From: Candidatus Contendibacter sp.
GTDB taxonomy: Bacteria; Pseudomonadota; Gammaproteobacteria; Competibacterales; Competibacteraceae
DNA length: 64,000 nucleotides
Assembly: GCA_029624675.1 (NCBI GenBank)
Contig: JARSSP010000041.1
Span: 248,001-312,000, forward strand
Direction: 5' to 3'
Below the pieces are notes generated by a model. That model made no database searches. It was not told where the DNA came from and saw only the letters and a program-made list of their open reading frames with translations. Each line of letters opens with the position of its first letter. Positions within the stretch are counted from its first letter, which is position 1. Position numbers and translations under genes: made by a program. Shown here one piece after another: positions 1 through 10,359 of the stretch.

Positions 1-180
1 CTGGCGTCTGCAATGGATACACTGGCGGAATTGACCCAACCCGTTAGCCGGGGCTGGTTGTTCCGTAGAAGAGAGTTGTTGCATGCGCCGGCGGGTAAGG
101 CGAGCCCAAGAATTGCAATTATTCCGTTATCCGAGTCAGCTCGAGGCGAATCCGGGGCAGCGCTCCAGGAGGACGATCGG

Positions 181-1617
181 ATGATTCGACTTCCCGAACC
201 AACCTCGGCGGCGGTTCTGACCGCGCGCAACATCCTGTCGACCCGGAAATTACGATTCGACGTTGACCGTCAGGACCAGCCTGGCCAGGCTGGTGCGCCC
301 TCAAAGCGGAGAAAAGCGCGACTGACTGCTTCACAAGAAACGGGAGATCATCGCGCGCTGATTGTTTTGTCACCCGTGACCTTTGAATGGTATTTCGAGA
401 GAATTGCCCAAATTTGGCAAATGCGCCATACCTTGGCTACTGCTCGGTATTCTTTGTTTCACCACCTTTGCGAGGTCGATAGTTATCTGAAATCCTATCT
501 TGAGTATCTTCCCGAAGTCACGGATAGTCTTTGGAGAAAAATAGAAAATTTTCCGGCGGAAAAATGGAAAGCGGGCCATTTATTCGCGGCTTCCTTCATT
601 GCATTAAGAAATAACCAGATGCAGCGATTGCGCAGGGTAATTGACATCACTCTTGCCAAGCCAAGAATAGATCAGGGTTTCATATCGGTACTTGGTTGGA
701 TGCCACCGTTGCTGGCCAGGAATAGAGTGCACTCGCTGCTGAATTCGAAATTCGCCAAATGGCGTCGCTTGGGAATCATGGCCGCCATGGGTAATCACAT
801 CGACTGTAAAAATTTTCTGGAGCGGCTTACTAATGACGCGGATGTCGATCTGAGTATTATTGCTATCAAGGCCATTGGTAAACTGGGTTACATAAATTTG
901 ATGCCCATCTTGCTGCGCGGCCTGCGTTCGAGGCATGATGACCAGCGCTTTTGGGCGGCATGGTCGGCTGTCCTGCTCGGTAATCGCCAGACGGCGCTCG
1001 AAATTATGAAGGGTTTTGCCTTATGCCCCATGCCGCTGCGGCAACAGCAAGCCCTGCAATTGATACTGAGAGTGGCCGATCGTCAGGAAGTGGAGCGCTG
1101 GATTTCGGTGGTGGCAAGACATAATCATCGCCTTCATGCCGCGATGGCCAGCGCTGGCGCCTGTGATAACGTTGCGTGGGTTCCATGGCTACTTGAGTCG
1201 ATGGATTGTCCGGAACGTGCGTGTTCCTCTGGGGAAGCTTTTACCCTTCTTACGGGGGTGGACTTGATTCGTGAAGGGTTGATGCGCCCGAGAGTTATAC
1301 ATCCTTCGGAAACCCAGTTGTTGGGCTCGATGGAATTAGCGCAATTCTTCTTGCCCGATGCAAAGGCGGTTAAAGCTTGGTGGGCCGCCAATCAGGATCG
1401 TTATCAGAAAGACAAACGCTATTTGCTGGGTCGGGAAATCACCCTTGAAAACTGTTTACACTTGCTGGATACGGGCCGGCAATATCAACGGGTGATGGCT
1501 GTACTGGAACTTAGCTTGTTGGAAGCCAATTTTCCTTTGCTGGAAATTCAGGCTTCAAGTTTCCGGCAGCGGGAATGGGTTAGCGATCTAAGGAATACCT
1601 TGTGGCAAGGGGAATGA
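181..1617 (+). CDS. HEAT-repeat protein resembling the TIGR02270 family
   Basis: No catalytic function is assigned. The protein is about 478 residues and mostly helical. Its middle (roughly residues 180–330) has HEAT-like helix pairs such as LSIIAIKAIGKLGYINLMPILLRGL, as described for TIGR02270 proteins; a scaffold or protein-binding role is inference. The frame is open from position 13, but an AGGAGG at 167–172 lies 8 bases before ATG 181, which I take as the start. The first 60 or so residues after it are rich in P, R and Q and look less conserved; a GTG at 376 is a possible later start. Base composition is visibly less GC-rich than most neighbours. The J-domain gene at 1772 follows on the same strand, separated by a palindromic repeat. 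Confidence 0.6.
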   Translation: MIRLPEPTSAAVLTARNILSTRKLRFDVDRQDQPGQAGAPSKRRKARLTASQETGDHRALIVLSPVTFEWYFERIAQIWQMRHTLATARYSLFHHLCEVDSYLKSYLEYLPEVTDSLWRKIENFPAEKWKAGHLFAASFIALRNNQMQRLRRVIDITLAKPRIDQGFISVLGWMPPLLARNRVHSLLNSKFAKWRRLGIMAAMGNHIDCKNFLERLTNDADVDLSIIAIKAIGKLGYINLMPILLRGLRSRHDDQRFWAAWSAVLLGNRQTALEIMKGFALCPMPLRQQQALQLILRVADRQEVERWISVVARHNHRLHAAMASAGACDNVAWVPWLLESMDCPERACSSGEAFTLLTGVDLIREGLMRPRVIHPSETQLLGSMELAQFFLPDAKAVKAWWAANQDRYQKDKRYLLGREITLENCLHLLDTGRQYQRVMAVLELSLLEANFPLLEIQASSFRQREWVSDLRNTLWQGE

Positions 1618-1628
1618 TTATCATGAAG

Positions 1629-1745
1629 GTAGCTGTTCAGATCCCTTGGTGGTTTCTCCTCGTATTGATGGGTTTTGTTCCTCAATATTTTATACCCATT
1701 ATTTATTAGGATGGGTTGAGCGTAGCGAAATTCATCGCCGTGCGG
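1629..1745. repeat. Degenerate copy of a MITE-like palindromic repeat
   Basis: The left arm starts GTAGCTGTTCAGATCCC and continues through GATGGGTTTTGTTCCTCAA. The right arm carries AGGATGGGTTGAGCGTAGCG near 1710. Both arms match the nested palindrome at 34252–34400, where the arms read GTAACCGTTCAGA and GTAGGATGGGTTGAGCGTAG. This copy is diverged in the centre and shows no ORF of its own. It separates the HEAT gene from the J-domain gene and explains why the reading frame upstream of 1772 should not be counted as coding. Confidence 0.7.
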
Positions 1746-1771
1746 GACTTAACAACCTTTGGAGAAAGGTA

Positions 1772-2230
1772 ATGATGGTGCGGGTGTTGCTTATCGCGGC
1801 TGTGTTGGTGGGTGTTTATTTTTTAGTCCGCTGGCCGCACCGTCCTGCTCGAAGCAGGCAAACTCCCATCCTTGCCATCGCCGCTGGCGTGACGGTTCTG
1901 TTGATAGTGCGTGGCGGTGCTGAAATGGCTATCCCTTTGCTGATTGTGCTGGCTCCGTTGCTGGTGCGTTGGCTTGGCGCCCGTTCTGTGTCTTCTTCCC
2001 CTCCCCCATCTGGCCAAGCAACTGATTCCAGTAAGGCTCCTGGGATTATGGATCGGGCCGAGGCATACCAGGTTCTCGGGTTGCGACCGGAGTCAAGTCG
2101 TGAGGAAATTCAGGCGGCTTACCGCCGTTTGATTCAGCGTGTTCACCCGGACCGTGGTGGGTCATCTGATCTGGCGGCGCGGTTAAATCAGGCGCGGGAT
2201 GTTTTGTTGGAGTCGGTTGGTTGGAAATAA
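1772..2230 (+). CDS. Membrane-anchored J-domain (DnaJ-like) protein
   Basis: A protein of 152 residues. Hydrophobic segments lie at residues 4–19, 33–47 and 53–68, followed by a Ser/Pro-rich linker. A compact C-terminal J domain spans about 95–150, with the HPD triad at 125–127 inside QRVHPDRGG. By family knowledge J domains stimulate the ATPase of an Hsp70 partner; the arrangement of an N-terminal anchor with a short C-terminal J domain recalls the Tim14/DjlC-like type. The start is ATG 1772, preceded by GGAGAAAGG (1761–1769). The longer open frame upstream runs through a repeat element. The Hsp70 partner and substrate are unknown. Confidence 0.75.
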   Translation: MMVRVLLIAAVLVGVYFLVRWPHRPARSRQTPILAIAAGVTVLLIVRGGAEMAIPLLIVLAPLLVRWLGARSVSSSPPPSGQATDSSKAPGIMDRAEAYQVLGLRPESSREEIQAAYRRLIQRVHPDRGGSSDLAARLNQARDVLLESVGWK

Positions 2231-2277
2231 GGTCGATCCGTGGCTATTTCCGGGGTGGCTGGGGGTGGGGGTCAATT

Positions 2278-3637
<1,360 letters not shown>

Positions 3638-3655
3638 ATACCGCCGATTATTAAT

Positions 3656-3678
3656 GGCGGCCCGTAAATCGAGCCGCC
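3656..3678 (-). terminator. Possible hairpin terminator after the thiolase gene
   Basis: GGCGGC and GCCGCC pair across an 11-base loop just past the thiolase stop codon. On the minus strand the stem is followed by an AT-rich stretch (ATTAATAAT) rather than a clean T run, so this is a weak terminator call. Confidence 0.35.
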
Positions 3679-3700
3679 TTGGTAGAATCATGCAACCCGT

Positions 3701-4903
3701 TTAGATATCACGAGTCCATAGCGAAGCCATGGCCGGCCCTGTGCCAACACACAAGGACGCACCGCCCAAGGCCTTGCCCTGCCGCTCCAGCTCGTAGTAC
3801 AGGCTAACCACGATACGCAGACCCGTGGAACCCACCGGATGCCCCAAGGCGATGCCAGACCCGTTGAAGTTGCAGTTATCTGGGGTCAGGCTCATACCCT
3901 GCTCCTTTAACATCCGGCCGACGCCCAGCCACTGCGCGGCGAACGCCTCGTTGACTTCCCAGTAGTCGATATCGGTGAACTTCTTGCCAGCCTGCTGGAG
4001 CGCCTTGGGAATCGCCACCGCCGGCCCCAGGCCCATGACTACTGGATCGATGCCGGCGTTACAGATGCTGACCAGTTTCATCAGCGGCTTAATGCCCATG
4101 GCCCTGGCCTTGTCCAGCGACATGATCACTACCGCGCTGGCGCCGTCGTTGATGCTGGAGGCATTGGCGGCGGTCACCACGCCGTCTTTCTTGAACGCGG
4201 TGGGCAGCTTGGCCATCTTTTCCATGCTGGCGTCGGGGATGAAATTCTCGTCGGTATCGAAGAAGGTCGAGCCTTTCTTGGACTTGAGTTCGACCGGCAC
4301 GATCTCACGCTTGAAAATACCTTCCTTGGTGGCCTTGGTGCAGCGAGTGTGGCTGATCAGCGCCAACTCGTCGCACTCCTGACGGGTGATGCCGTACTTG
4401 ACCGCGACGTTTTCCGCCGTCATGGCCATGTGGCCGGGCACCAGCTCGTCGAACAGGCCATCGTGGATCATGCTGTCCTCGATGTTGCCCTGCCCCATCC
4501 GGTAGCCCATGCGGGCCTTGGGCAACAGGTAAGGCGCGTTGGTCATGCTCTCGACGCCCACGACCAAGCCGATCTCGGTCTGGCCGAGCATGATGTTGTG
4601 GCAGGCGATTTCCAGCGCGCGCATGCCAGAGGTGCAGTTCTGGTTGACCGAAACGGCGCTGCTGCGATGCGGCAAACCGACTCGCATGCTCACTTGGCGG
4701 GCCGGCAGAGAGCCTTGCATGCCGCCGTACAGTTGGCCCATGCAAATCTCGTCGATCTGGTCAGCCGGGACGCCGGACCGCTCAATGGCGCCCTTGGCGG
4801 CGGTGATCGCCAGTTCGCGAGCCGGCACATCCTTGAGGGTGCCCATGAACCTGCCGATCGCCGTCCGGGCGGCGCTAACAATCACGACTTCTTTGAGAGC
4901 CAT
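3701..4903 (-). CDS. Acetyl-CoA C-acetyltransferase (thiolase)
   Basis: A thiolase-superfamily enzyme of 400 residues that condenses or cleaves acyl-CoA with acetyl-CoA. The acylated Cys lies in NQNCTSGMRALE (about residue 89), the His in GHPVGSTG, and the second Cys in CVGTGPAMA near the C-terminus. That last motif differs from the CIGGGQG of the biosynthetic thiolase at 51383 in this window, so substrate preference may differ (for instance longer or branched acyl-CoA, or degradation). It is not next to the PHA genes and sits between serS and the HPr-like gene. Whether it supplies PHA monomers is open. Confidence 0.9.
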   Translation of the reverse strand: MALKEVVIVSAARTAIGRFMGTLKDVPARELAITAAKGAIERSGVPADQIDEICMGQLYGGMQGSLPARQVSMRVGLPHRSSAVSVNQNCTSGMRALEIACHNIMLGQTEIGLVVGVESMTNAPYLLPKARMGYRMGQGNIEDSMIHDGLFDELVPGHMAMTAENVAVKYGITRQECDELALISHTRCTKATKEGIFKREIVPVELKSKKGSTFFDTDENFIPDASMEKMAKLPTAFKKDGVVTAANASSINDGASAVVIMSLDKARAMGIKPLMKLVSICNAGIDPVVMGLGPAVAIPKALQQAGKKFTDIDYWEVNEAFAAQWLGVGRMLKEQGMSLTPDNCNFNGSGIALGHPVGSTGLRIVVSLYYELERQGKALGGASLCVGTGPAMASLWTRDI

Positions 4904-5102
4904 CGGATACTCCTCGACTTGCGTGGTTATTGAGTGGGTGCGTTAAGCGTGGCCGATCCCGGGCCTTGTTACCTAAGGTTCCTCCCGCCGGTATCCGCGG
5001 GCTCGCTCAGCAGGCAGTGCCTGCGGCGAGTGGACATGGGAAATTAAAGCTTATCGCTGGTGTATGTCAATTTTCCCCAGAGTGATTTCCTCGGATTCAT
5101 CG

Positions 5103-5121
5103 TTTTTAGATGATGGTATAA
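5103..5121 (+). repeat. 19-bp direct repeat, right copy flanking the thiolase gene
   Basis: TTTTTAGATGATGGTATAA pairs with the copy at 3619–3637. It lies in the 323-base gap between the divergent thiolase and HPr-like genes and includes a TATAA that could serve as a −10 element for the plus-strand gene. The rest of the gap (4904–5200) shows no RNA gene or recognised operator. Confidence 0.5.
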
Positions 5122-5200
5122 GAAACCTGATCGCGAGAAAATCTTGGCGGCCGCGCTTAAAATATGGCCTTATTATCAAGGTGACGAAGAGACTGACAGG

Positions 5201-5230
5201 ATGAGCCGCACGATGGAAGCGCCCGCATGA
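5201..5230 (+). CDS. Possible 9-codon leader ORF coupled to the HPr-like gene
   Basis: ATG at 5201 opens a 9-residue frame (MSRTMEAPA) whose TGA overlaps the ATG of the next gene as ATGA at 5227–5230. A GAAGAG at 5186–5191 could be its ribosome site. Such an overlap would couple translation of the downstream gene. It may be chance; only its length and exact overlap support it. Confidence 0.25.
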   Translation: MSRTMEAPA

Positions 5231-6801
5231 CTCTTGATGTGGACGAAAACCCGGCGCAACCGCTGGGATGGCCGACGATCGGCGAACACGAACTGACCGA
5301 CCTGGTTACCGGACGCGCTCGCAAGCTGCTGCTACTTGCTCGGTACCTGGTGGCGCATCGACCCCATTCCCTGCCACTCACCCGCCCTCTGGTGGCGGAC
5401 CTGCTGTCCCAAGCCGCCCAGGTCGAGGAACTCCTGGACGCCTACGGCGCGCGCACCAACCGGCAATGGTCACGGTTCCGGTCGCTCACCGCCACGATCA
5501 AATTGTTCGCCAGCGTCGGCTACGAAATCCTGCACATCCAACATTCCCTGCCTTGCTATCGCCTGTTACCGAGCAAACGGGACTTCATCGCGGCCACCAC
5601 CCAGTCGTTGGCGCTGACCCGCGCCACCCTAACGCGAGCGGCGAAATGGATCCTGACGCAAGCCTTGCGGCTGGGTTTGCCGCCACCCGGTGATCCGCCC
5701 AATCCGCTGGATTACGCCGAATCGTTGCCACCGGGCCGCCTGCCCAGCGACCGTCCCGTGCGTCGGGTCAAGAGCACGTCGGAAACCGTCACTCACCTAG
5801 CCACCGCCTATCTGAACCTGGCCACCGAAGGCGAACTGCTCGATGTCGTCAACCGCATTGAACCGGCGGACTACACCCGTTGTTTTCCAGACCCCATCAG
5901 CGAGGATAGCCTGCGCCATCTCAAGGTCGGGTTTCACCGCCTGCAATCCCTGTACGACACCCACGTATCCGAGACCGAAATCGAATACCTGGACGCCAAC
6001 CTGCCCATCCTGCGCGGTCATATCAGCGTCACCTTTCACCTGCTCGAAATCGCCACCTACCTCGTTCACTACTACGAACGCCACCTCAACGTTCGCACCG
6101 GCGATGCGTCACTGCGCCGCAAGCCGGTCATCACCGCCGACGCCCTGCTGGAAATGCTGATGAGCTATTCGATCACCTACGCGGGGCTGTACCTTGACCT
6201 CGGTCGACGCCTGTGTCACGCCATGCTCAAGCACTACGCCGAGGTGGGCGTGATCGAGGTTCCGGCGCCAACCTATCGCGGCTTCCACGTTCGCCCGGCC
6301 ACCCTGGTGGCAAAGATCGTTCAGCATTACGGCAGCGAGGTTCGCATGGAACTGGATGGTCAATCCTACGACGCCAGTTCGCCACTGGATCTGTTCCGGG
6401 CCAACGAGAAAATCAACGCGCAAAAAAGACGCTGGCTGGTGGCGGAAATCGGCCGCCTGCCCCTGCCTGGAGGCGAATTGTCGACCAGGCAGATTCGCGC
6501 CGCGATCATGAACACGCTGTTCCGACTGGCCGAACAGGGCAAGCTGGTGATCTATCAGCAGCCGCCACAGTTGGCGGAGGAATTCAGCGGCGAAAGTATC
6601 CTGCTGGAGAAGGTCACCGCCGAAATCGCCCGCTTGCAGGCCACCGGACAAATCGACATCCGAACCGATCTCGGCATCGCCTTCACGGGCGACAAACGGG
6701 TCTTGGGCGATCTGAAGCTGCTGGCCGAATCGGGCTATGGGGAAGATTGCTTCGGCAACAACATCACGCTGCCCCGAGAAATCGCGTATTTGCGCCGATA
6801 G
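5227..6801 (+). CDS. Large helical protein with an internal HPr-like phosphorelay site
   Basis: A protein of 524 residues that I cannot assign to a named full-length family. Residues about 1–340 are predicted mainly helical, with no obvious membrane segment. Residues about 345–395 resemble HPr: RGFHVRPATLVAKIV matches the GLHARPA active-site pattern, putting the phosphorylatable His at about 354, followed by an HPr-like strand pattern (SEVRMELDGQSYD) and a shortened end. The C-terminal 120 residues are helical and unknown. In HPr proteins this His accepts phosphate from EI of the phosphotransferase system. The gene lies about 115 bases before PPi-dependent phosphofructokinase on the same strand, which suggests a link to glycolytic control. 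No EI or EII gene is in the window. Confidence 0.6.
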   Translation: MTLDVDENPAQPLGWPTIGEHELTDLVTGRARKLLLLARYLVAHRPHSLPLTRPLVADLLSQAAQVEELLDAYGARTNRQWSRFRSLTATIKLFASVGYEILHIQHSLPCYRLLPSKRDFIAATTQSLALTRATLTRAAKWILTQALRLGLPPPGDPPNPLDYAESLPPGRLPSDRPVRRVKSTSETVTHLATAYLNLATEGELLDVVNRIEPADYTRCFPDPISEDSLRHLKVGFHRLQSLYDTHVSETEIEYLDANLPILRGHISVTFHLLEIATYLVHYYERHLNVRTGDASLRRKPVITADALLEMLMSYSITYAGLYLDLGRRLCHAMLKHYAEVGVIEVPAPTYRGFHVRPATLVAKIVQHYGSEVRMELDGQSYDASSPLDLFRANEKINAQKRRWLVAEIGRLPLPGGELSTRQIRAAIMNTLFRLAEQGKLVIYQQPPQLAEEFSGESILLEKVTAEIARLQATGQIDIRTDLGIAFTGDKRVLGDLKLLAESGYGEDCFGNNITLPREIAYLRR

Positions 6802-6916
6802 GAAGCGCGCCTGGGCGAATTTTCGCGTTGTTCCATGACCGATTTCCTCCTACCATTGCGGTTTATCACCCTCCACTCCGTTGTTTTCCTTTAATTTTGC
6901 GAGGTTAATGTTTCCC

Positions 6917-8146
6917 ATGAGCAAGCCCAGGAAAGTCGCGATCCTCACGGCGGGCGGTTTGGCCCCCTGCCTCAGTTCGGCCATCGGCGGTCTCATCGAG
7001 CGCTACACCGAGATCGATCCCACGATCGAGATCATTTGCTATCGCAGCGGCTACAAGGGACTGCTGCTCGGCGACTCCTACAAGGTGACGCCGGAAGTCC
7101 GCGAAAAGGCCGGGCTGCTGCACCGCTTCGGCGGCTCGCCCGTCGGCAACAGCCGGGTCAAGCTCACCAACGTCAAGGACTGCGTGAAGCGCGGTCTGGT
7201 CAAGGAAGGCGAGGACCCGCAGAAAGTCGCCGCCGACCAACTGATCAAGGACGGCGTGGACGTCCTCCACACCATCGGTGGCGACGACACTAACACCGCC
7301 GCCGCCGATCTCGCCGCCTTTTTGGCAAAACACGACTACGGCCTGACCGTCATCGGCCTGCCCAAGACCGTCGACAACGACGTGTACCCGATCCGGCAAT
7401 CGCTGGGCGCCTGGACCGCCGCCGAACAGGGCGCGCGCTACTTCCAAAACGTGGTCGCCGAGAATAACGCCAACCCGCGCATGTTGATCGTCCACGAAGT
7501 CATGGGCCGCAACTGCGGCTGGCTCACCGCCGCCACCGCGCTGGAATATCGCAAGCTGCTCGACCGCGCCGAATGGCTGCCCGCCATCGGACTGGACCGT
7601 TCCGCGTTCGAGGTTCACGCCGTCTTCGTGCCCGAGATGGAAATCGACATCGCCGCCGAAGCCAAGCGTCTGCGCGCCGCGATGGACAAGGTGGACTGCA
7701 TCAACCTCTTCGTTTCCGAGGGCGCGGGCGTCGAAGCCATCGTGGCCGAGCTACAGGCCAAGGGCCAGGAAGTTCCGCGCGACGCCTTCGGCCACATCAA
7801 GCTCGACGCCGTCAACCCCGGCAAATGGTTCGGCGAGCAGTTCGCCCAAATGATTGGCTCCGAAAAAACGCTGATCCAAAAATCCGGCTACTTCTCGCGC
7901 GCTTCCGCCGCCAACATCGAAGACCTTCGCCTCATCAAGTCCTGTGTCGATCTCGCTGTCGAATGCGCCATGCGCCGCGAATCGGGCGTCATCGGTCACG
8001 ACGAGGATCGCGGGGGCGTGCTGCGCGCCATCGAATTTCCGCGGATCAAGGGCGGCAAACCCTTCGACATCGATACCCCGTGGTTCACCGAAATGCTGGC
8101 GGCCATCGGCCAGCCGAAGGGCAAAAAGGTCACGGTCAGCCATTAG
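6917..8146 (+). CDS. pfp: Pyrophosphate-dependent 6-phosphofructokinase
   Basis: Phosphorylates fructose 6-phosphate using PPi, reversibly, so it can serve glycolysis and gluconeogenesis. The 409 residues begin MSKPRKVAILTAGG. Two signatures point to PPi rather than ATP: GGDDTNT at about residues 122–128 (the second Asp replaces the Gly of ATP enzymes) and PKTVDND at about 148–154 (the Lys typical of PPi enzymes). Starts at TTG 6881 and ATG 6908 are possible; I prefer ATG 6917 because it fits the family N-terminus, though the GCGAGG at 6899–6904 is not ideally placed for either ATG. A strong terminator follows at 8163. PPi use fits a polyphosphate-oriented metabolism. Confidence 0.92.
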   Translation: MSKPRKVAILTAGGLAPCLSSAIGGLIERYTEIDPTIEIICYRSGYKGLLLGDSYKVTPEVREKAGLLHRFGGSPVGNSRVKLTNVKDCVKRGLVKEGEDPQKVAADQLIKDGVDVLHTIGGDDTNTAAADLAAFLAKHDYGLTVIGLPKTVDNDVYPIRQSLGAWTAAEQGARYFQNVVAENNANPRMLIVHEVMGRNCGWLTAATALEYRKLLDRAEWLPAIGLDRSAFEVHAVFVPEMEIDIAAEAKRLRAAMDKVDCINLFVSEGAGVEAIVAELQAKGQEVPRDAFGHIKLDAVNPGKWFGEQFAQMIGSEKTLIQKSGYFSRASAANIEDLRLIKSCVDLAVECAMRRESGVIGHDEDRGGVLRAIEFPRIKGGKPFDIDTPWFTEMLAAIGQPKGKKVTVSH

Positions 8147-8162
8147 CAAAGCAGCATGAATA

Positions 8163-8208
8163 CGCCTGGATCGGGCGCGGGCCGGCGCGGCCCGATCCAG
8201 GCGGGTTT
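8163..8208. terminator. Strong hairpin terminator between convergent pfp and rarA
   Basis: A perfect 14-bp stem, CGCCTGGATCGGGC (8163–8176) with GCCCGATCCAGGCG (8190–8203), closes a 13-base GC-rich loop and is followed by GGTTTTA. It lies just past the pfp stop and just before the rarA stop, so it can end pfp transcription and may act in both directions. Confidence 0.75.
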
Positions 8209-8230
8209 TACCCCTCCGCGAACCGGTCTC

Positions 8231-9547
8231 TCACCGATACCGTCGCCGTGAACTCTGCCGGTCGAATTCCCGCAGTCGTTCCAGCTTTTCGCCGATTTGT
8301 CTTTCCAGACCGTTGACGGTCGGCTGATAGTAGCGAGCATCCCGTAAGGGTTCCGGAAAATAGCACTCCCCGGCGGCATAGGCGTTCGGCTCGTCGTGGG
8401 CGTAGCGGTAACCCTCGCCGTGCCCCAAATCCCGCGCCAGCGCGGTGGGTGCGTTGCGCAAATGCGGCGGCACCTCCAGCGTGCCGTGGCGTTCGACATC
8501 GCGGCGAGCGGCGGCGAACGCGGTATAGACGGCGTTGCTCTTGGCCGCGACCGCCAGATAGACCACCGCCTGGGCGATGGCCAGTTCACCCTCGGGGCTG
8601 CCCAGCCGTTCCTGCGCTTCCCAGGCGTTCAGCGCCAATTGCAAGGCGCGCGGATCAGCGTTGCCGATATCCTCGCTGGCCATCCGCGCCACCCGCCGGG
8701 CGAGGTAGAGCGGGTCGCAGCCGCCATCGAGCATCCGGGCCAGCCAGTACAGGGCCGCGTCGGGACTGCTGCCGCGCACCGCCTTGTGCAGAGCGGAAAT
8801 CTGGTCGTAAAACAGATCGCCGCCCCGGTCGAAGCGCCGGCCCGCCCCGTCGCTCATCACCGCTTCCAGCGCCGCCTCCAGTGGGAGACCTTGCGCCTCG
8901 GCCAGTTCCGCCGCCAGCTCCAGCCAAATCAGGGCGCGGCGGGCGTCGCCGTCGGCGGTCTGGGCCAGTCGGACCCGCGCGGCGTCGGACAACGACCCGC
9001 GCCCACCCAGCCCTTGCTCCGGATCGGTCAGCGCGCGGTCCACCACCTGGCCGATGGCGGCGATATCCAGACTGCTCAGCACGTAGACCCGCACCCGCGA
9101 CAGCAGGGCGTTGTTGAGGGCAAAGCCGGGGTTTTCGGTGGTGGCGCCAATGAAGGTCAGCGTGCCGTCCTCGACGTAGGGCAGAAAGGCGTCCTGCTGG
9201 GCCTTGTTGAAACGGTGAACCTCGTCCACGAACAACACGGTGCGCCGCTCTTGCTCGCGCCACAACGCCTGGGCCCGCTCCACCGCCGCTCGCACCTCGC
9301 GCACGCCGGCCATGGTCGCCGACAGCCGGATAAACTCCGCCCGACAGGCTCCGGCCAGCAATTCCGCCAGCGTGGTCTTGCCCGTGCCGGGCGGTCCCCA
9401 CAACACCATGGAATGCGGCTGGCCCCGCTCGATGGCGGTCCGCAGCGGTTGGCCCGAATTCAGCAGATGACGCTGACCCACGAAGTCGGCCAATTGACGT
9501 GGCCGCAACCGGTCGGCCAGGGGGCGACGGGAATCCGCAACGGGCAT
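8231..9547 (-). CDS. rarA: Replication-associated recombination protein A (MgsA/RarA AAA+ ATPase)
   Basis: A AAA+ ATPase of 438 residues of the RarA/MgsA (WRNIP1) family, related to clamp loaders and acting at stalled replication forks. Walker A is GPPGTGKTTLAELLA (about residues 51–65), Walker B VLFVDEVHRF, and sensor 1 is near IGATTENPGF. The family-typical C-terminal tetramerisation part follows, with LARMLDGGCDPLYLARR. It starts 4 bases after the lolA stop codon, so the two form one minus-strand operon, as in many gammaproteobacteria. Confidence 0.95.
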   Translation of the reverse strand: MPVADSRRPLADRLRPRQLADFVGQRHLLNSGQPLRTAIERGQPHSMVLWGPPGTGKTTLAELLAGACRAEFIRLSATMAGVREVRAAVERAQALWREQERRTVLFVDEVHRFNKAQQDAFLPYVEDGTLTFIGATTENPGFALNNALLSRVRVYVLSSLDIAAIGQVVDRALTDPEQGLGGRGSLSDAARVRLAQTADGDARRALIWLELAAELAEAQGLPLEAALEAVMSDGAGRRFDRGGDLFYDQISALHKAVRGSSPDAALYWLARMLDGGCDPLYLARRVARMASEDIGNADPRALQLALNAWEAQERLGSPEGELAIAQAVVYLAVAAKSNAVYTAFAAARRDVERHGTLEVPPHLRNAPTALARDLGHGEGYRYAHDEPNAYAAGECYFPEPLRDARYYQPTVNGLERQIGEKLERLREFDRQSSRRRYR

Positions 9548-9551
9548 CGGG

Positions 9552-10178
9552 TCAGCTCGCGTCGCCGACCACGTCCACGCCGGGCGGCGGAGTGAATTTC
9601 AGCAACGCGGGATCGAGCGACGGATTCCGCTCCAGCTTTTGAAAATCCAGCCGGGTGCGTTGACCGAAACCGTCCTCCAGTTCCAGGGTCACCAGGGTGT
9701 CGCCCTTGAAAGCAACCCGCAGCAACCGGAATTCGGGTTGCGGCTGCTTGGGCGTCAGATCGTACCAGTCCAGCCCATCCCGGTTGCGGACCCCGCTGAC
9801 GGTGAAAGCGTCCTCAATGGGGGTCGCGCCGGTGAGCAGCGCCAGCGGCGTCGAACTGAGCGCCCGGTCCAGTTTGCGCACCGTGACCTGGGCCAAATCG
9901 ACATCGTAGGCCCACAGCCGTTCGCCGTCAGCGACAACGATCTGTTCGGCGGGGGTTCGATAATCCCAGCGAAACTGGCTGGGCTTGCGCATCAGCATTC
10001 GACCGCTGGAGGTTTGCGTCACCTGCCCCCGGTCGTTGAACACACGCTGGATGAAATCCGCCCGCAGTGATTGCAGGCTTTGAAAATAACGCTGCACCGG
10101 CGAGGGCGTTGCGGCCGACGACAACGCCACCAGCATCAGCCCCAGGATTAGAACGATCAGTTTCAATAGACGTATCAC
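9552..10178 (-). CDS. lolA: Outer-membrane lipoprotein carrier protein LolA
   Basis: Periplasmic chaperone that carries lipoproteins from LolCDE to LolB at the outer membrane. GTG 10178 is chosen as the start because GGGGAGC lies 6 bases upstream and gives a clean signal peptide (VIRLLKLIVLILGLMLVALS, then SAA before the mature part). An open frame extends to 10214 without a better site. The mature protein has the LolA fold pattern, including QSLRADFIQRVFNDRG near its N-terminus and GRMLMRKPSQFRWDY. Length is 208 residues, normal for the family. It is followed directly by rarA. Confidence 0.93.
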   Translation of the reverse strand: MIRLLKLIVLILGLMLVALSSAATPSPVQRYFQSLQSLRADFIQRVFNDRGQVTQTSSGRMLMRKPSQFRWDYRTPAEQIVVADGERLWAYDVDLAQVTVRKLDRALSSTPLALLTGATPIEDAFTVSGVRNRDGLDWYDLTPKQPQPEFRLLRVAFKGDTLVTLELEDGFGQRTRLDFQKLERNPSLDPALLKFTPPPGVDVVGDAS

Positions 10179-10359
10179 GTTGCGCTCCCCAAAAAGACGT
10201 TCATCATGGACCACGTTTGGCGGATTTGTTCCATCGGCGATGGAGGGCGGTCACGCAAGCATGCCTTACCCCTGGACAGGATTTTGGATCGAGACGGAAG
10301 GTTGATGATTTTCGAGCGGCCGGCCAGCGACAATCGACCCGGCGGAGGCATGCGGCATT

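Noticed and set aside
1646..1771. Longer N-terminus for the J-domain protein
   Set aside because: This stretch is a copy of the palindromic repeat and has no ribosome site.
8396..9595. 399-residue plus-strand frame opposite rarA
   Set aside because: A shadow of rarA with no motif and no ribosome site. Similar long shadows opposite pstS, ppk and fabI were rejected for the same reason.
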